From assembly GCF_019237615.1 (NCBI RefSeq), contig NZ_JAFAGT010000091.1, positions 1-64,000 on the forward strand: a stretch of DNA of 64,000 nucleotides. The letters are read 5' to 3'. Of this stretch, positions 1 through 8,968 are shown one piece after another. The notes under the pieces were generated by a model. It saw only the letters and a program-made list of their open reading frames with translations. It was not told where the DNA came from and searched no databases. The stretch is from Roseateles sp. Lineage in GTDB: Bacteria; Pseudomonadota; Gammaproteobacteria; Burkholderiales; Burkholderiaceae_C. The translations under genes and the position numbers were made by a program. The first letter of the stretch is position 1. The number at the start of each line of letters is the position of its first letter.

Positions 1-177
1 CGCAAGGAGCGCATCCAGAGGACCGAAACAGACAGCGCAACGATCAAATCGCGACGGCAATCAAACCAGCTCGCCGAAATGACCTCCGGCGACGATTGCC
101 GGGGGCCTGTCGTTAGCGCAAAACTTCTGCCGCGCGGGCACCTAGGCTGTGGACCTTCTTCACGCCCTCATGCCGCG

Positions 178-2193
178 ATGAACGTCTTCCGCCTTTCCAC
201 CCTGTCCTTGATGCTGCTGGGCGGCGCCGCGCTGGCTGCCGCGCCTCGTTCCGGCCTGGACCTGACCGGCTTCGACCGCGCAGTGCGTCCGCAGGACGAC
301 CTGTTCCGCGCCGCCAACGGCCACTGGCTGGCGACGACGGGGATCCCGGCCGACAAGCCCAACTACGGCAGCTTCATTGAGCTGGCCGACCTGTCCGACA
401 AGCGGGTGCGCGAGGTCGTCGAGTCGCTGGCCGCGACCCCGCAGAAGGCCGGTTCGGCGGCGCAGAAGATCGTCGACTTCTACGCCGCCCACCTGGACAT
501 GGCGGCCATCGACCAGGCCGGCATGGCGCCGCTGAAGCCGCTGCTGGAGGGCGTTGACGCGATCGCCAGCCGCGAACAGTTCGCGGCCTGGCTGGGCGCC
601 CGTGCCGGCCAGGTGGCCGGCCTGGTCGACCTCGATGTCGACGCCGACTTCAAGCAGCCGGGCATCAATCGCCTGCTGGTGCATCAGGCCGGCCTGGGCC
701 TGCCCAACCGCGACTACTACCTGAAGACCGACGACGCGCGCATGGCCAAGGCCCGCGCCGCCTACCTGGCCTACCTCGAGACGCTGGCCCGCGAGGCCGG
801 CCTGGCCGATCCGGCCGCCGCCGCCGGCCGCGTGATGGCGCTGGAGCGGCGCATCGCCGAACTGCACTGGGACCAGGTCGCCAACCGCGACCCCGTCAAG
901 CTCTACAACCCCATGACGCCCGCCGAACTGGCCGCGAAGGCGCCAGGCCTGGACTGGCAGGGCTTGCTGAAGGCCGCTGGCATGCCCGCGCTGCAGCGGT
1001 TGTCGGTGTCACAGCCCAGCTTCTGCATCGGCCTGGCCCGGCTGGTGGGCGAGACCCCGCTGGACGAGCTGCGTCTGTACGCCAAGCTGCGCATGCTGGA
1101 CAGCCTGGCCGGCGTGCTGCCCGGGCCCGTACGCGACGCCAGCTTCGCCTTCCACGGTACGGCGCTGAGCGGCGCCACCACCGAGCGGCCGCGCTGGCAG
1201 AAGGCCGTCGCCGGCGTCAACGGTGCGCTCGGCGAGGCGGTGGGCCAGGTCTATGTGCAGCGCTACTTCCCGGCCGCCGACAAGGCCCGCATGCTGACGC
1301 TGGTGGGCAACCTGATGTCGGCCTACAAGGACTCCATCGGCACGCTGACCTGGATGACGCCGGCAACCCAGGCCGCCGCCCAGGAGAAGCTGTCCAAGTA
1401 CATGGTCAAGATCGGCTACCCCGAGACCTGGCGCAACTATTCGGGGCTCGAGGTGCGCGCCGGCGACGCACTGGGCAACACGCTGCGGGCCGGCCGCTTC
1501 GGCTGGCTGTACCAGGCCGCCAAGGCCGACCAGCCGGTGGACCGGCGCGAGTGGCTGATGACGCCGCAGACCGTCAATGCCTATTACAACCCGATGATGA
1601 ACGAGATCGTTTTCCCGGCCGCCATCCTGCAGCCGCCGTTCTACAGCAGCCAGGCCGACGACGCCGTCAACTACGGTGCCATCGGCGCCATCATCGGCCA
1701 CGAAATCAGCCACGGCTTCGACGACGAGGGCAGCCAGTTCGACGGGGACGGCGCTCTGCGCAACTGGTGGACCGAGGCCGACCGCAAGGCCTTCGACGCC
1801 ATAGGCGCCAGGCTGGTTGCGCAGTACGACGCGTACGAGCCCATCCCCGGCAAGCATGTCAACGGCCAGCTGACGCTGGGGGAGAACATTGCCGACCTGT
1901 CCGGCCTGCAGATCGCCTATAAGGCCTATCTGCGCTCACTGGGCGGCAAGCCGGCGCCGGTCATCGACGGCTACAGCGGCGAGCAGCGCTTCTTCCTCGG
2001 CTGGTCGCAGGCCTGGCGCGAGAAGTCGCGCGAGCAGCGCCTGCTGCGGCTCCTGACGGCCGACCCGCATGCGCCGTCCGAGTTCCGCGCCAACGGCGCC
2101 GCCGTCAACCACGACGGTTTCCACGACACCTTCAAGACCCAGCCGGGCGACAAGATGTTCAAGCCGGCCGCGGAGCGCATCCGCATCTGGTGA
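178..2193 (+). CDS. M13 family zinc metallopeptidase (neprilysin/PepO type), secreted
   Basis: Predicted zinc endopeptidase of 671 aa, the usual size for M13. The zinc motif HEISH lies at about residues 508-512, the third-ligand motif ENIAD at about 569-573, the substrate-binding NAYY motif upstream of HEISH, and the C-terminus ends in the family-typical RIRIW. The ATG at 178 was chosen because it starts directly with a signal peptide ([20 protein letters not shown]); the in-frame start at 79 would add 33 residues ahead of it. Periplasmic or outer-membrane-associated peptide turnover is inferred. It stands alone upstream of kup. Substrate unknown. Confidence 0.9.
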   Translation: MNVFRLSTLSLMLLGGAALAAAPRSGLDLTGFDRAVRPQDDLFRAANGHWLATTGIPADKPNYGSFIELADLSDKRVREVVESLAATPQKAGSAAQKIVDFYAAHLDMAAIDQAGMAPLKPLLEGVDAIASREQFAAWLGARAGQVAGLVDLDVDADFKQPGINRLLVHQAGLGLPNRDYYLKTDDARMAKARAAYLAYLETLAREAGLADPAAAAGRVMALERRIAELHWDQVANRDPVKLYNPMTPAELAAKAPGLDWQGLLKAAGMPALQRLSVSQPSFCIGLARLVGETPLDELRLYAKLRMLDSLAGVLPGPVRDASFAFHGTALSGATTERPRWQKAVAGVNGALGEAVGQVYVQRYFPAADKARMLTLVGNLMSAYKDSIGTLTWMTPATQAAAQEKLSKYMVKIGYPETWRNYSGLEVRAGDALGNTLRAGRFGWLYQAAKADQPVDRREWLMTPQTVNAYYNPMMNEIVFPAAILQPPFYSSQADDAVNYGAIGAIIGHEISHGFDDEGSQFDGDGALRNWWTEADRKAFDAIGARLVAQYDAYEPIPGKHVNGQLTLGENIADLSGLQIAYKAYLRSLGGKPAPVIDGYSGEQRFFLGWSQAWREKSREQRLLRLLTADPHAPSEFRANGAAVNHDGFHDTFKTQPGDKMFKPAAERIRIW

Positions 2194-2219
2194 GCCGATC
2201 CGCCGCCCGGGCCTACGCT

Positions 2220-2231
2220 CGCCGGCCGGCG
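2220..2231. other. GC-rich 12-bp palindrome between M13 peptidase and kup
   Basis: CGCCGGCCGGCG is a perfect palindrome about 27 bases after the peptidase stop. It could help end transcription, but it has no T-run and GC-rich palindromes are common here. Confidence 0.2.
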
Positions 2232-2341
2232 GGCGTCAAGTCCGGGCGTTGTGGTTTTGCTGCGTCGCACAAGACGCGGAGGCCCGACGGAGAATCGCCG
2301 CTTTCGAACAAATGCCACCCGCAGCTGGTGGTGCTCGTGAA

Positions 2342-4225
2342 GTGAGTTCTTCCCAAGCGGCACGCAGCCCCATGGCGCTGGCGGGCCTGACCCTCGGCGC
2401 CCTCGGGGTGGTCTACGGCGACATCGGCACCAGCCCGCTGTATGCCCTCAAAGAAGTCTTCCATGGCGGCCATGTCGCCACGACGCCGGACAACATCCTC
2501 GGCGTGCTCTCCCTGCTGTTCTGGACGTTGACCATCGTCGTCTCGGTCAAGTACGTGCTGCTGATCCTGCGCGCGGACAACAACGGCGAGGGCGGCCTCA
2601 TCGCCATGCTGGCGCTGGCCGCCAACGCGGTGAACGGCCGGCCGCGGTTGCGGCGCGGCCTGATGATGGTCGGGCTGTTCGGCACGGCTATCTTCTTCGG
2701 CGATGCGGTGATCACGCCGGCCATGACCGTACTCAGTGCAATTGAAGGCATCGAGGTCTACGCGCCGGACTACCACGATGCCGTGCTGCCGGTCTCGCTG
2801 CTGGTGCTGGCCGGCCTATTCTCGGTGCAGCGTTTCGGCACGGGCGGCATTGGCAAGGCCTTCGGTCCGGTCATGCTGGTCTGGTTCCTGAGCCTCGCGG
2901 CGCTGGGCCTGCCCCATGTATTCGACAACCCGCGCGTGCTGGCGGCCGTCAACCCGCTGTACGCGCTGCGCTTCTGCCTGGAGTACCGCTGGGTGGCCTT
3001 CGTCGCGCTGGGCGCGATCGTGCTGGTCGTGACCGGGGGCGAGGCGCTCTATGCCGACCTGGGCCATTTCGGCAAGAAGCCCATCCGCATCGCCTGGTAC
3101 GGCGTCGTCATGCCGGCCCTCGTCATCAACTACTTTGGCCAGGGCGCCATGCTGCTGGACAACCCCGAGGGTGTGAAGAACCCCTTTTTCCTGCTCGCGC
3201 CGGCCTGGGCCGAGATCCCGCTCTTCCTGCTCGCCACGGCGGCAGCCGTCGTGGCGTCGCAGGCGCTGATCACGGCGGCCTTCTCGGTCACCAAGCAGGC
3301 CATCCAACTGGGTATCCTGCCGCGGCTGCGCATCCTGCACACCAGCGTGCGCGACACCGGCCAGATCTACGTGCCCTTCGTCAACTGGGGCCTGTTCGCG
3401 CTGGTGGTCGTCGCGGTGGTCTTCTTCGGCTCGTCGAGCAAGCTGGCCGGCGCCTACGGCGTGGCTGTCACCATAGACATGACGATCACGACGGTGATGA
3501 CGTTCTTCGTCGTCCGTTTCGGCTGGCGCTATCCGCTGCTGCTGTGCCTCGCCGCCACCGGCCTGTTCTTCGTCATCGACGTGACCTTCCTGGCGTCCAA
3601 CCTGCTGAAGCTGCTGCACGGCGGCTGGTTCCCTCTGCTGATCGGCATCGCGATGTTCACGCTGATGCTGACCTGGAAGCAGGGCCGAAAGCAGCTCTCC
3701 GACAAGCTGCGCGAGGACGCCATCGAGCTGGGTGCCTTCCTCGAGGCCGTCTTCATCAACCCGCCGCTGCGCGTGGCCGGCACGGCCGTCTTCTTGTCGG
3801 CGGAGAAGGGCAGCACGCCCAATGCGCTGTTGCACAACCTCAAGCACAACAAGGTGCTGCACGAGCAGAACATCTTCGTCACCGTCAAGCACCATGAGGT
3901 GCCGTGGATCGACCTGGAACAGCGCTGCGAGGCAGAGGCGCTGGGCCACAGCTGCTGGCAGGTGGCGCTGCACTTCGGCTTCAAGGACGAGCCCGATGTG
4001 CCCGAGGCGCTGGCGCTGCTGAAGAAGCAGGGTGTCCTGCTCGACGACATGGAGACCAGCTACTTCCTGAGCCGCGACATCGTCATCCCGACCATAGGCT
4101 CGGGCATGGCGCTGTGGCGCGAGAAGCTGTTCGCCAGCATGCACCGCAACGCCGCGGCGGCGGCGGACTTCCTGCACCTGCCGACCAACCGCATCGTCGA
4201 GCTGGGCAGCAAGGTCGAGATCTAA
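2342..4225 (+). CDS. kup: Kup-type low-affinity potassium transporter
   Basis: Potassium:proton symporter of the KUP/HAK family in the inner membrane. The N-terminus carries the family signature [16 protein letters not shown], followed by about 12 hydrophobic segments and a soluble C-terminal tail of about 170 residues. Two starts are possible. GTG 2342 gives 627 aa, close to the usual 622-630, with a weak GGTGGT purine stretch upstream. ATG 2312 gives 637 aa with no ribosome-binding site at normal distance. I prefer GTG but am not certain. The stop codon abuts the stop of the convergent amidotransferase gene with no base between them. Confidence 0.93.
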   Translation: MSSSQAARSPMALAGLTLGALGVVYGDIGTSPLYALKEVFHGGHVATTPDNILGVLSLLFWTLTIVVSVKYVLLILRADNNGEGGLIAMLALAANAVNGRPRLRRGLMMVGLFGTAIFFGDAVITPAMTVLSAIEGIEVYAPDYHDAVLPVSLLVLAGLFSVQRFGTGGIGKAFGPVMLVWFLSLAALGLPHVFDNPRVLAAVNPLYALRFCLEYRWVAFVALGAIVLVVTGGEALYADLGHFGKKPIRIAWYGVVMPALVINYFGQGAMLLDNPEGVKNPFFLLAPAWAEIPLFLLATAAAVVASQALITAAFSVTKQAIQLGILPRLRILHTSVRDTGQIYVPFVNWGLFALVVVAVVFFGSSSKLAGAYGVAVTIDMTITTVMTFFVVRFGWRYPLLLCLAATGLFFVIDVTFLASNLLKLLHGGWFPLLIGIAMFTLMLTWKQGRKQLSDKLREDAIELGAFLEAVFINPPLRVAGTAVFLSAEKGSTPNALLHNLKHNKVLHEQNIFVTVKHHEVPWIDLEQRCEAEALGHSCWQVALHFGFKDEPDVPEALALLKKQGVLLDDMETSYFLSRDIVIPTIGSGMALWREKLFASMHRNAAAAADFLHLPTNRIVELGSKVEI

Positions 4226-4993
4226 CTAGCCCAGAGGGCGCCGCTCCAGGCGCCCGTCGTGCACATGCGCCACCTCGTTCCTGGCTAGCGGCTGCCAGGA
4301 CTCGGCGTCATCGCCCAGCGGTTCCGACGCGATCGCCCAGCCGCCCGGCTGGGGCTTGAGGTAGAGGCTGGGCGGCCTGTCGTCGCTGGCCCAGCGCACC
4401 GCCCAGAGCCGCTCGCCGTCGGCCAGCGCGGCCGAGAATCGCAGCGGCGTATCGACGCCGCGCGCCGCCATCTCGGCGACCGTGTCGCATAGCACCTGGC
4501 GGATGGCGGCCTCGACCGCCTCGCCGTCCTGCACGCGCGCCATCATCAGCAGGAACAGCAGCTCCGAGTCGGTCGCGCCGCGGCGCATGTCGTAGAGCGC
4601 GTCCGGCAGCAAGGCCTCCAGGCGGCGGCGCAGGCGCGGGAAGTCTCCGACCTGGCCATTGTGGATGAAGAGATAGCGGCCGAGGTGGAAGGGGTGGCAG
4701 TTCTGCCTGGAGACTCCACCGCCGGTGGCCGCCCGCACGTGGGCCATGAAAAGACGCGAGCGCACGTTGGCGCACAGGGCCAGCAGGTTCTCGTCGCTCC
4801 ACGCCGGCATGACCTCGCGGTAGATGCCCGGCGTGTCGCGCTCGCCATACCAGCCGATACCGAAGCCGTCGCCGTTCGTTGCCGTCTTCGCCTCAGAGGC
4901 CTGCAGGCTCTGGCGCACCAGCGAATGGCGTGGCTTGCAGACCAGCTCCTCCAGAAAAATCGCGTCGCCCGAATAGGCCAGGAAACGGCACAT
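4226..4993 (-). CDS. Class II glutamine amidotransferase (YafJ-like)
   Basis: Ntn-type amidotransferase domain protein of 255 aa. After removal of Met1 the second residue, Cys (MCRFLAYSG), becomes the N-terminal nucleophile, as in GATase_4/YafJ proteins. Further family features are the RAATGG block and the HNGQVGDFPRLRR block that forms the glutamine site. No synthase domain is attached, so it acts alone or with an unknown acceptor subunit; the substrate is not known. It is divergent from the benE-like gene with 44 bases between the start codons. Confidence 0.85.
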   Translation of the reverse strand: MCRFLAYSGDAIFLEELVCKPRHSLVRQSLQASEAKTATNGDGFGIGWYGERDTPGIYREVMPAWSDENLLALCANVRSRLFMAHVRAATGGGVSRQNCHPFHLGRYLFIHNGQVGDFPRLRRRLEALLPDALYDMRRGATDSELLFLLMMARVQDGEAVEAAIRQVLCDTVAEMAARGVDTPLRFSAALADGERLWAVRWASDDRPPSLYLKPQPGGWAIASEPLGDDAESWQPLARNEVAHVHDGRLERRPLG

Positions 4994-5037
4994 CCCTCAT
5001 CCTCTTTGGTTGTCATTCGCGCGGCTATGCTGGCTGC

Positions 5038-6216
5038 ATGCGCCGCTTGCTGCAAGACTTTTCGCCCTCCACCGTCGTTGCCGGCTTCGTCGCGGTGCTG
5101 GTGGGCTACACCAGCTCGGTGGCCATCATCTTCCAGGCCACGGTGGCGCTGGGTGCCACGCCGGCCCAGACTGCCTCCTGGCTGTGGGCGCTGGGCCTGG
5201 GCATGGGCCTCACCAGCCTGGTCCTGAGCCTGTGGACCCGCCAGCCCATACTGACGGCCTGGTCGACGCCCGGCGCGGCGCTGCTGGCCTCGACCTCGGG
5301 AGTGGAGATGCCTGAGGCCATAGGCGCATTCGTCGTCTGCGGCCTGCTCATCGCCTGGGCCGGCGCCAGCGGCTGGTTCGAGAAGCTGATGGACCGCATC
5401 CCGGTAGCCATCGCGTCGGCTCTGCTGGCTGGCGTGCTGACGCGTTTCGGCCTCGATGCGGTCAGCAGCGTGAGGACGGCGCCGGTCCTGGTGCTGGCGA
5501 TGGCCGCGGCATTCCTGCTGGGGCGGCGCCTGTGGCCGCGCTATGCCGTGCCCGGCGTGCTCGTCGCCGGCATTGCCGTCGCGCTGGCGCAGGGGCGGCT
5601 CAGCCTGCTGGGCCTGGACACCTCGCAGGTCTTCGCGCTGCCGGTATGGACGGCGCCGCACTTCACCTGGCATGCCGCCGTCGGTGTGGCGCTGCCTCTC
5701 TTCATCGTCACGATGGCCTCGCAGAACCTGCCCGGCGTGGCGGCCCAGCGCGCCAGCGGCTATCAGACGCCAGTGTCCGCCAGCATCGCCGTGACGGGCG
5801 CCGCGACGACGCTGCTGGCGCCCTTCGGCGGCTATGCGCTCAACCTTGCCGCCATCACGGCGGCCATCTGCATGGGCCGCGAGGCGCATGAGGACCCGGC
5901 GCGGCGCTACACGGCCAGCGTGGCCGCAGGCCTGTTCTACGTGCTGCTGGGCCTGGGCGGCGGCGCCGTCGCGATGCTGCTGGCGGCCTTCCCGCGCGAG
6001 CTCGTCGCGGCCATCGCGGGCCTGGCGCTGCTGGGCACCATCGCCGGTGCGCTTGCCGCGGCACTGAAGGACGAGGCCCACCGCGACGCGGCCATCCTGA
6101 CCTTCCTCGTCTGCCTGTCGGGCATCAGCGTCTTCGGCATCGGCGCGGCCTTCTGGGGCGTGGTGGCGGGTGGCGTCGCGACGCTGGTGGCTACGTTCAG
6201 GCGCTCTCAGCCCTAG
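5038..6216 (+). CDS. benE: BenE family benzoate/aromatic acid:proton symporter
   Basis: Inner-membrane transporter of 392 aa with about 12 hydrophobic helices. The N-terminus (VVAGFVAVLVGYTSSVAIIF), the block WSTPGAALL and the motif PFGGYALNLAAITAAI are typical of BenE. The ATG at 5038 gives the family length; an earlier in-frame start at 4879 would run into the divergent amidotransferase gene. It heads a run of same-strand genes (gshB, DUF885 and on to adhC). Benzoate is the family substrate; the real substrate here is inferred, as no benzoate catabolic genes are in the window. Confidence 0.85.
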   Translation: MRRLLQDFSPSTVVAGFVAVLVGYTSSVAIIFQATVALGATPAQTASWLWALGLGMGLTSLVLSLWTRQPILTAWSTPGAALLASTSGVEMPEAIGAFVVCGLLIAWAGASGWFEKLMDRIPVAIASALLAGVLTRFGLDAVSSVRTAPVLVLAMAAAFLLGRRLWPRYAVPGVLVAGIAVALAQGRLSLLGLDTSQVFALPVWTAPHFTWHAAVGVALPLFIVTMASQNLPGVAAQRASGYQTPVSASIAVTGAATTLLAPFGGYALNLAAITAAICMGREAHEDPARRYTASVAAGLFYVLLGLGGGAVAMLLAAFPRELVAAIAGLALLGTIAGALAAALKDEAHRDAAILTFLVCLSGISVFGIGAAFWGVVAGGVATLVATFRRSQP

Positions 6217-6275
6217 GCCTGCGGGGCGCGCTGCCCTGTGCAACACTGGCCGGCGATGAATCCACAGGCCCGCCC

Positions 6276-7223
6276 ATGAAGCTGCTATTCGTTGCCGATC
6301 CCCTCGACACCTTCAAGACCTACAAGGACTCCACCTTCGCAATGATGCGCGAGGCGGCCCGGCGCGGCCACGACATCCTCGCCTGCGAGGTCGGCCAGCT
6401 GGTCTGGCAGCGCGGCGGCCGGGTGACGGCGCGTGCTGCCCGCCACATCATGCTGACGGGCAACGCGCAGGACTGGTTCAAGGTCCAGTCGACCGGCGAC
6501 GTCGCGCTGGCCGATGTCGGCGCGGTGCTGATGCGCAAGGATCCGCCGTTCGACAGCGAGTTCTTCTACGCCACCCATCTGCTCGGCCAGGCCGAGCGCG
6601 AGGGCGCCCGTGTCTTCAACAAGCCCAGCAGCCTGCGCGAGCATCCGGAGAAGCTCGCCATCATGGAGTTCCCCGAGTTCATCTCGCCCACGCTGGTCAC
6701 GCGCGACCCGGCCGAGATCCGGGCCTTCCACGCCGAGCAGCGCGACATCATCCTCAAGCCGCTGGACGGCATGGGCGGCATGGGCATCTTCCGCGTCAAG
6801 GACGACGGCCTCAACCTCGGCAGCATCATCGAGACGCTGAACAAGGAAGGCACCCAGACGGTCATGGTGCAGCGCTTCATCCCGGCCATCGCCGAGGGCG
6901 ACAAGCGCATCCTCATCATCGGCGGCAAGCCGGTGCCGCATTGCCTGGCGCGCATCCCGCAGGGCGGCGAGGTACGCGGCAACCTTGCGGCCGGGGGCAA
7001 GGGCGTGGCGCGGCCGCTGACCGCGCGCGACCGCGAGATCGCCGAGCAGCTGGGCCCCATCCTCGTGCGGCGCGGCCTGCTGCTGGTGGGCCTGGACGTC
7101 ATCGGCGAGAACGTCACCGAGATCAACGTGACCAGCCCGACCTGCTTCCAGGAGATCACGGACCAGAGCGGCTTCGATGTCGCCAGGATGTTCATCGACG
7201 CCCTCGAGGAGGTCCTGGCATGA
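6276..7223 (+). CDS. gshB: Glutathione synthetase
   Basis: ATP-grasp ligase joining gamma-glutamylcysteine and glycine, the second step of glutathione synthesis in the cytoplasm. At 315 aa it matches bacterial GshB. The N-terminus KLLFVADPLDTFKTYKDST, the ATP-binding region ILKPLDGMGGMGIFRV and the C-terminal GLDVIGENVTEINVTSPT are diagnostic. Its stop overlaps the start of the DUF885 gene (ATGA), which suggests coupled translation. A glutathione-dependent dehydrogenase and a GST lie within 8 kb; gshA is not in the window. Confidence 0.96.
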   Translation: MKLLFVADPLDTFKTYKDSTFAMMREAARRGHDILACEVGQLVWQRGGRVTARAARHIMLTGNAQDWFKVQSTGDVALADVGAVLMRKDPPFDSEFFYATHLLGQAEREGARVFNKPSSLREHPEKLAIMEFPEFISPTLVTRDPAEIRAFHAEQRDIILKPLDGMGGMGIFRVKDDGLNLGSIIETLNKEGTQTVMVQRFIPAIAEGDKRILIIGGKPVPHCLARIPQGGEVRGNLAAGGKGVARPLTARDREIAEQLGPILVRRGLLLVGLDVIGENVTEINVTSPTCFQEITDQSGFDVARMFIDALEEVLA

Positions 7224-8908
7224 AGCGCCGCGACTTCACGTTCATGAGCCTCGCCGCCCTGGGCCTGCCGGTGCTGGCCGGGGGCGACTCCCTTGGCACG
7301 ATGAGCGAGAGCTTTCTCGAAGCGTTCTGGAAGCTCGATCCCGACGCCGCCGTGATGTCCGGCCGCTTCGAGTTTGCCGGCCACGTGACGCTGCCCAGCG
7401 CCGCGCAGCGCCAGCGCACGCGTACCTTCGCAAAGGACTGGCTGGCGCGCTTCCAGCGCCTGTCCGACGCACAGCTCTCCACCACCGACCGCATGGACCG
7501 CGAATTGCTGGTCGGCAAGCTGCAGGGCGACCTGTGGCGCCTGGACAAGCTGCGCGAATGGTCCTGGAACCCCGCCGAGTACAACCCGGCCGGGCCGCTG
7601 GACCTGTTGCTCAACACCGACTACGCACCGCTGCCGGTGCGGCTCAAGGCGCTCAGGCCGCGTGTCGCGGCGATGCCGGCCTATTACCGTGCGGCACGGG
7701 CCAGCCTGGCCGGCGTCGCGCGCGAGCACACCGAGCTGGCCATCCAGCAGGCACCCGGCGTGCTGGGCGTGCTGGACGACATCGCTGCGCGTGCTGCCGA
7801 GGCCGGCCAGGCGGGCGCCTTCAAGGCGCCGCTGGCCCAGGCGCGGGCGGCGGTGAACGGCTATGTCGCGCATCTGCAAGCCCTCAAGCCGGTGCGCAGC
7901 TTCCGCCTCGGTGCCGAGCTGTACGAGCCCAAGTTCGTGCACGATATCCAGTCCGCCCGCACGGCACGCGAGACCTACGACCTGGCTCAGCAGCGCCGCG
8001 AGGAGGTGCTGGCCAGCATGCAGGTTCAGGCCGCTGCGCTGTGGCCTGCGGTCATCGGCAGCGAGCCGCCGCCCGCCGACCGTTTTGCGCTGATCGGCCG
8101 CGTCATCGACAAGCTCAGCGAGAGGCATGTCAGACGCGAGAATTTTGTCGACGAGATCCGCGCGCAGATCCCGCAGCTGGAGGCCTGGGTGCGCGACCAT
8201 GACCTGCTGAGCCAGGACGCCAGCAAGCCGCTGGCCGTGCGCGAGACGCCCGTCTACCTGCGCGGCGTGGCCGGCGCCAGCATCGAGGCGCCGGGCCCCT
8301 ACCGGCCCCAGGACAAGACCTATTACAACGTCACGCCGCTTGACGACCTGACGCCCGAGCAGGCCGAGAGTTCGCTGCGCGAGTACAACCACTGGATCCT
8401 GCAGATCCTCAACATCCACGAGGCCATTCCGGGCCATTACACCCAGCTGGTGCATGCCAACCGCGCGCCCAGCAAGGTCAAGGCCTTGTTCGGCAACGGC
8501 GCCATGGTGGAGGGCTGGGCCGTCTACGGCGAGCGCATGATGATGGAGAGCGGCTACGGCGCCTCGCCCGAGATGACGCTGATGTACGGCAAATGGCATC
8601 TGCGCTCGGTCACCAACACCGTGCTCGACTACGGCGTTCATGTGCTGGGCATGGGCGAAGCCGAGGCGCTGGACCTGCTGGTGCGCCAGGCCTTCCAGAC
8701 CGAGCGTGAGGCCAGGGAAAAGTGGCGTCGCGTGCAGCTGACATCGGTGCAGCTGACCAGCTACTTCAGCGGCTATAGCGAGATCTTCGCGTTGCGTGAG
8801 CAGTTGAAGGCCAGGCCTGGCTTCAACCTCAAGGCCTTCCACGAGCAGTTCCTCGGCTATGGCAACGCACCGGTGCGACTGATCGCCGCCGAGATGCTCA
8901 AGGGCTGA
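7220..8908 (+). CDS. DUF885 family putative zinc hydrolase with Tat-like signal
   Basis: Protein of 562 aa belonging to the DUF885 group, related to gluzincin/M2-like metallohydrolases. The family motif HEAIPGH is at about residues 400-406, with FQTEREAREKWRR and TSYFSGY further on. The N-terminus [20 protein letters not shown] resembles a twin-arginine signal (RRDF followed by a hydrophobic stretch), so export in folded form is inferred. The ATG overlaps the gshB stop. The family is described as a peptidase/hydrolase, but substrates are poorly known. Confidence 0.82.
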   Translation: MKRRDFTFMSLAALGLPVLAGGDSLGTMSESFLEAFWKLDPDAAVMSGRFEFAGHVTLPSAAQRQRTRTFAKDWLARFQRLSDAQLSTTDRMDRELLVGKLQGDLWRLDKLREWSWNPAEYNPAGPLDLLLNTDYAPLPVRLKALRPRVAAMPAYYRAARASLAGVAREHTELAIQQAPGVLGVLDDIAARAAEAGQAGAFKAPLAQARAAVNGYVAHLQALKPVRSFRLGAELYEPKFVHDIQSARTARETYDLAQQRREEVLASMQVQAAALWPAVIGSEPPPADRFALIGRVIDKLSERHVRRENFVDEIRAQIPQLEAWVRDHDLLSQDASKPLAVRETPVYLRGVAGASIEAPGPYRPQDKTYYNVTPLDDLTPEQAESSLREYNHWILQILNIHEAIPGHYTQLVHANRAPSKVKALFGNGAMVEGWAVYGERMMMESGYGASPEMTLMYGKWHLRSVTNTVLDYGVHVLGMGEAEALDLLVRQAFQTEREAREKWRRVQLTSVQLTSYFSGYSEIFALREQLKARPGFNLKAFHEQFLGYGNAPVRLIAAEMLKG

Positions 8909-8968
8909 GCGCGGCTTCGGGTGGTGTCGGGGCCGATTAGCATCGGCGCTCCACGGAGGAGCTACCGA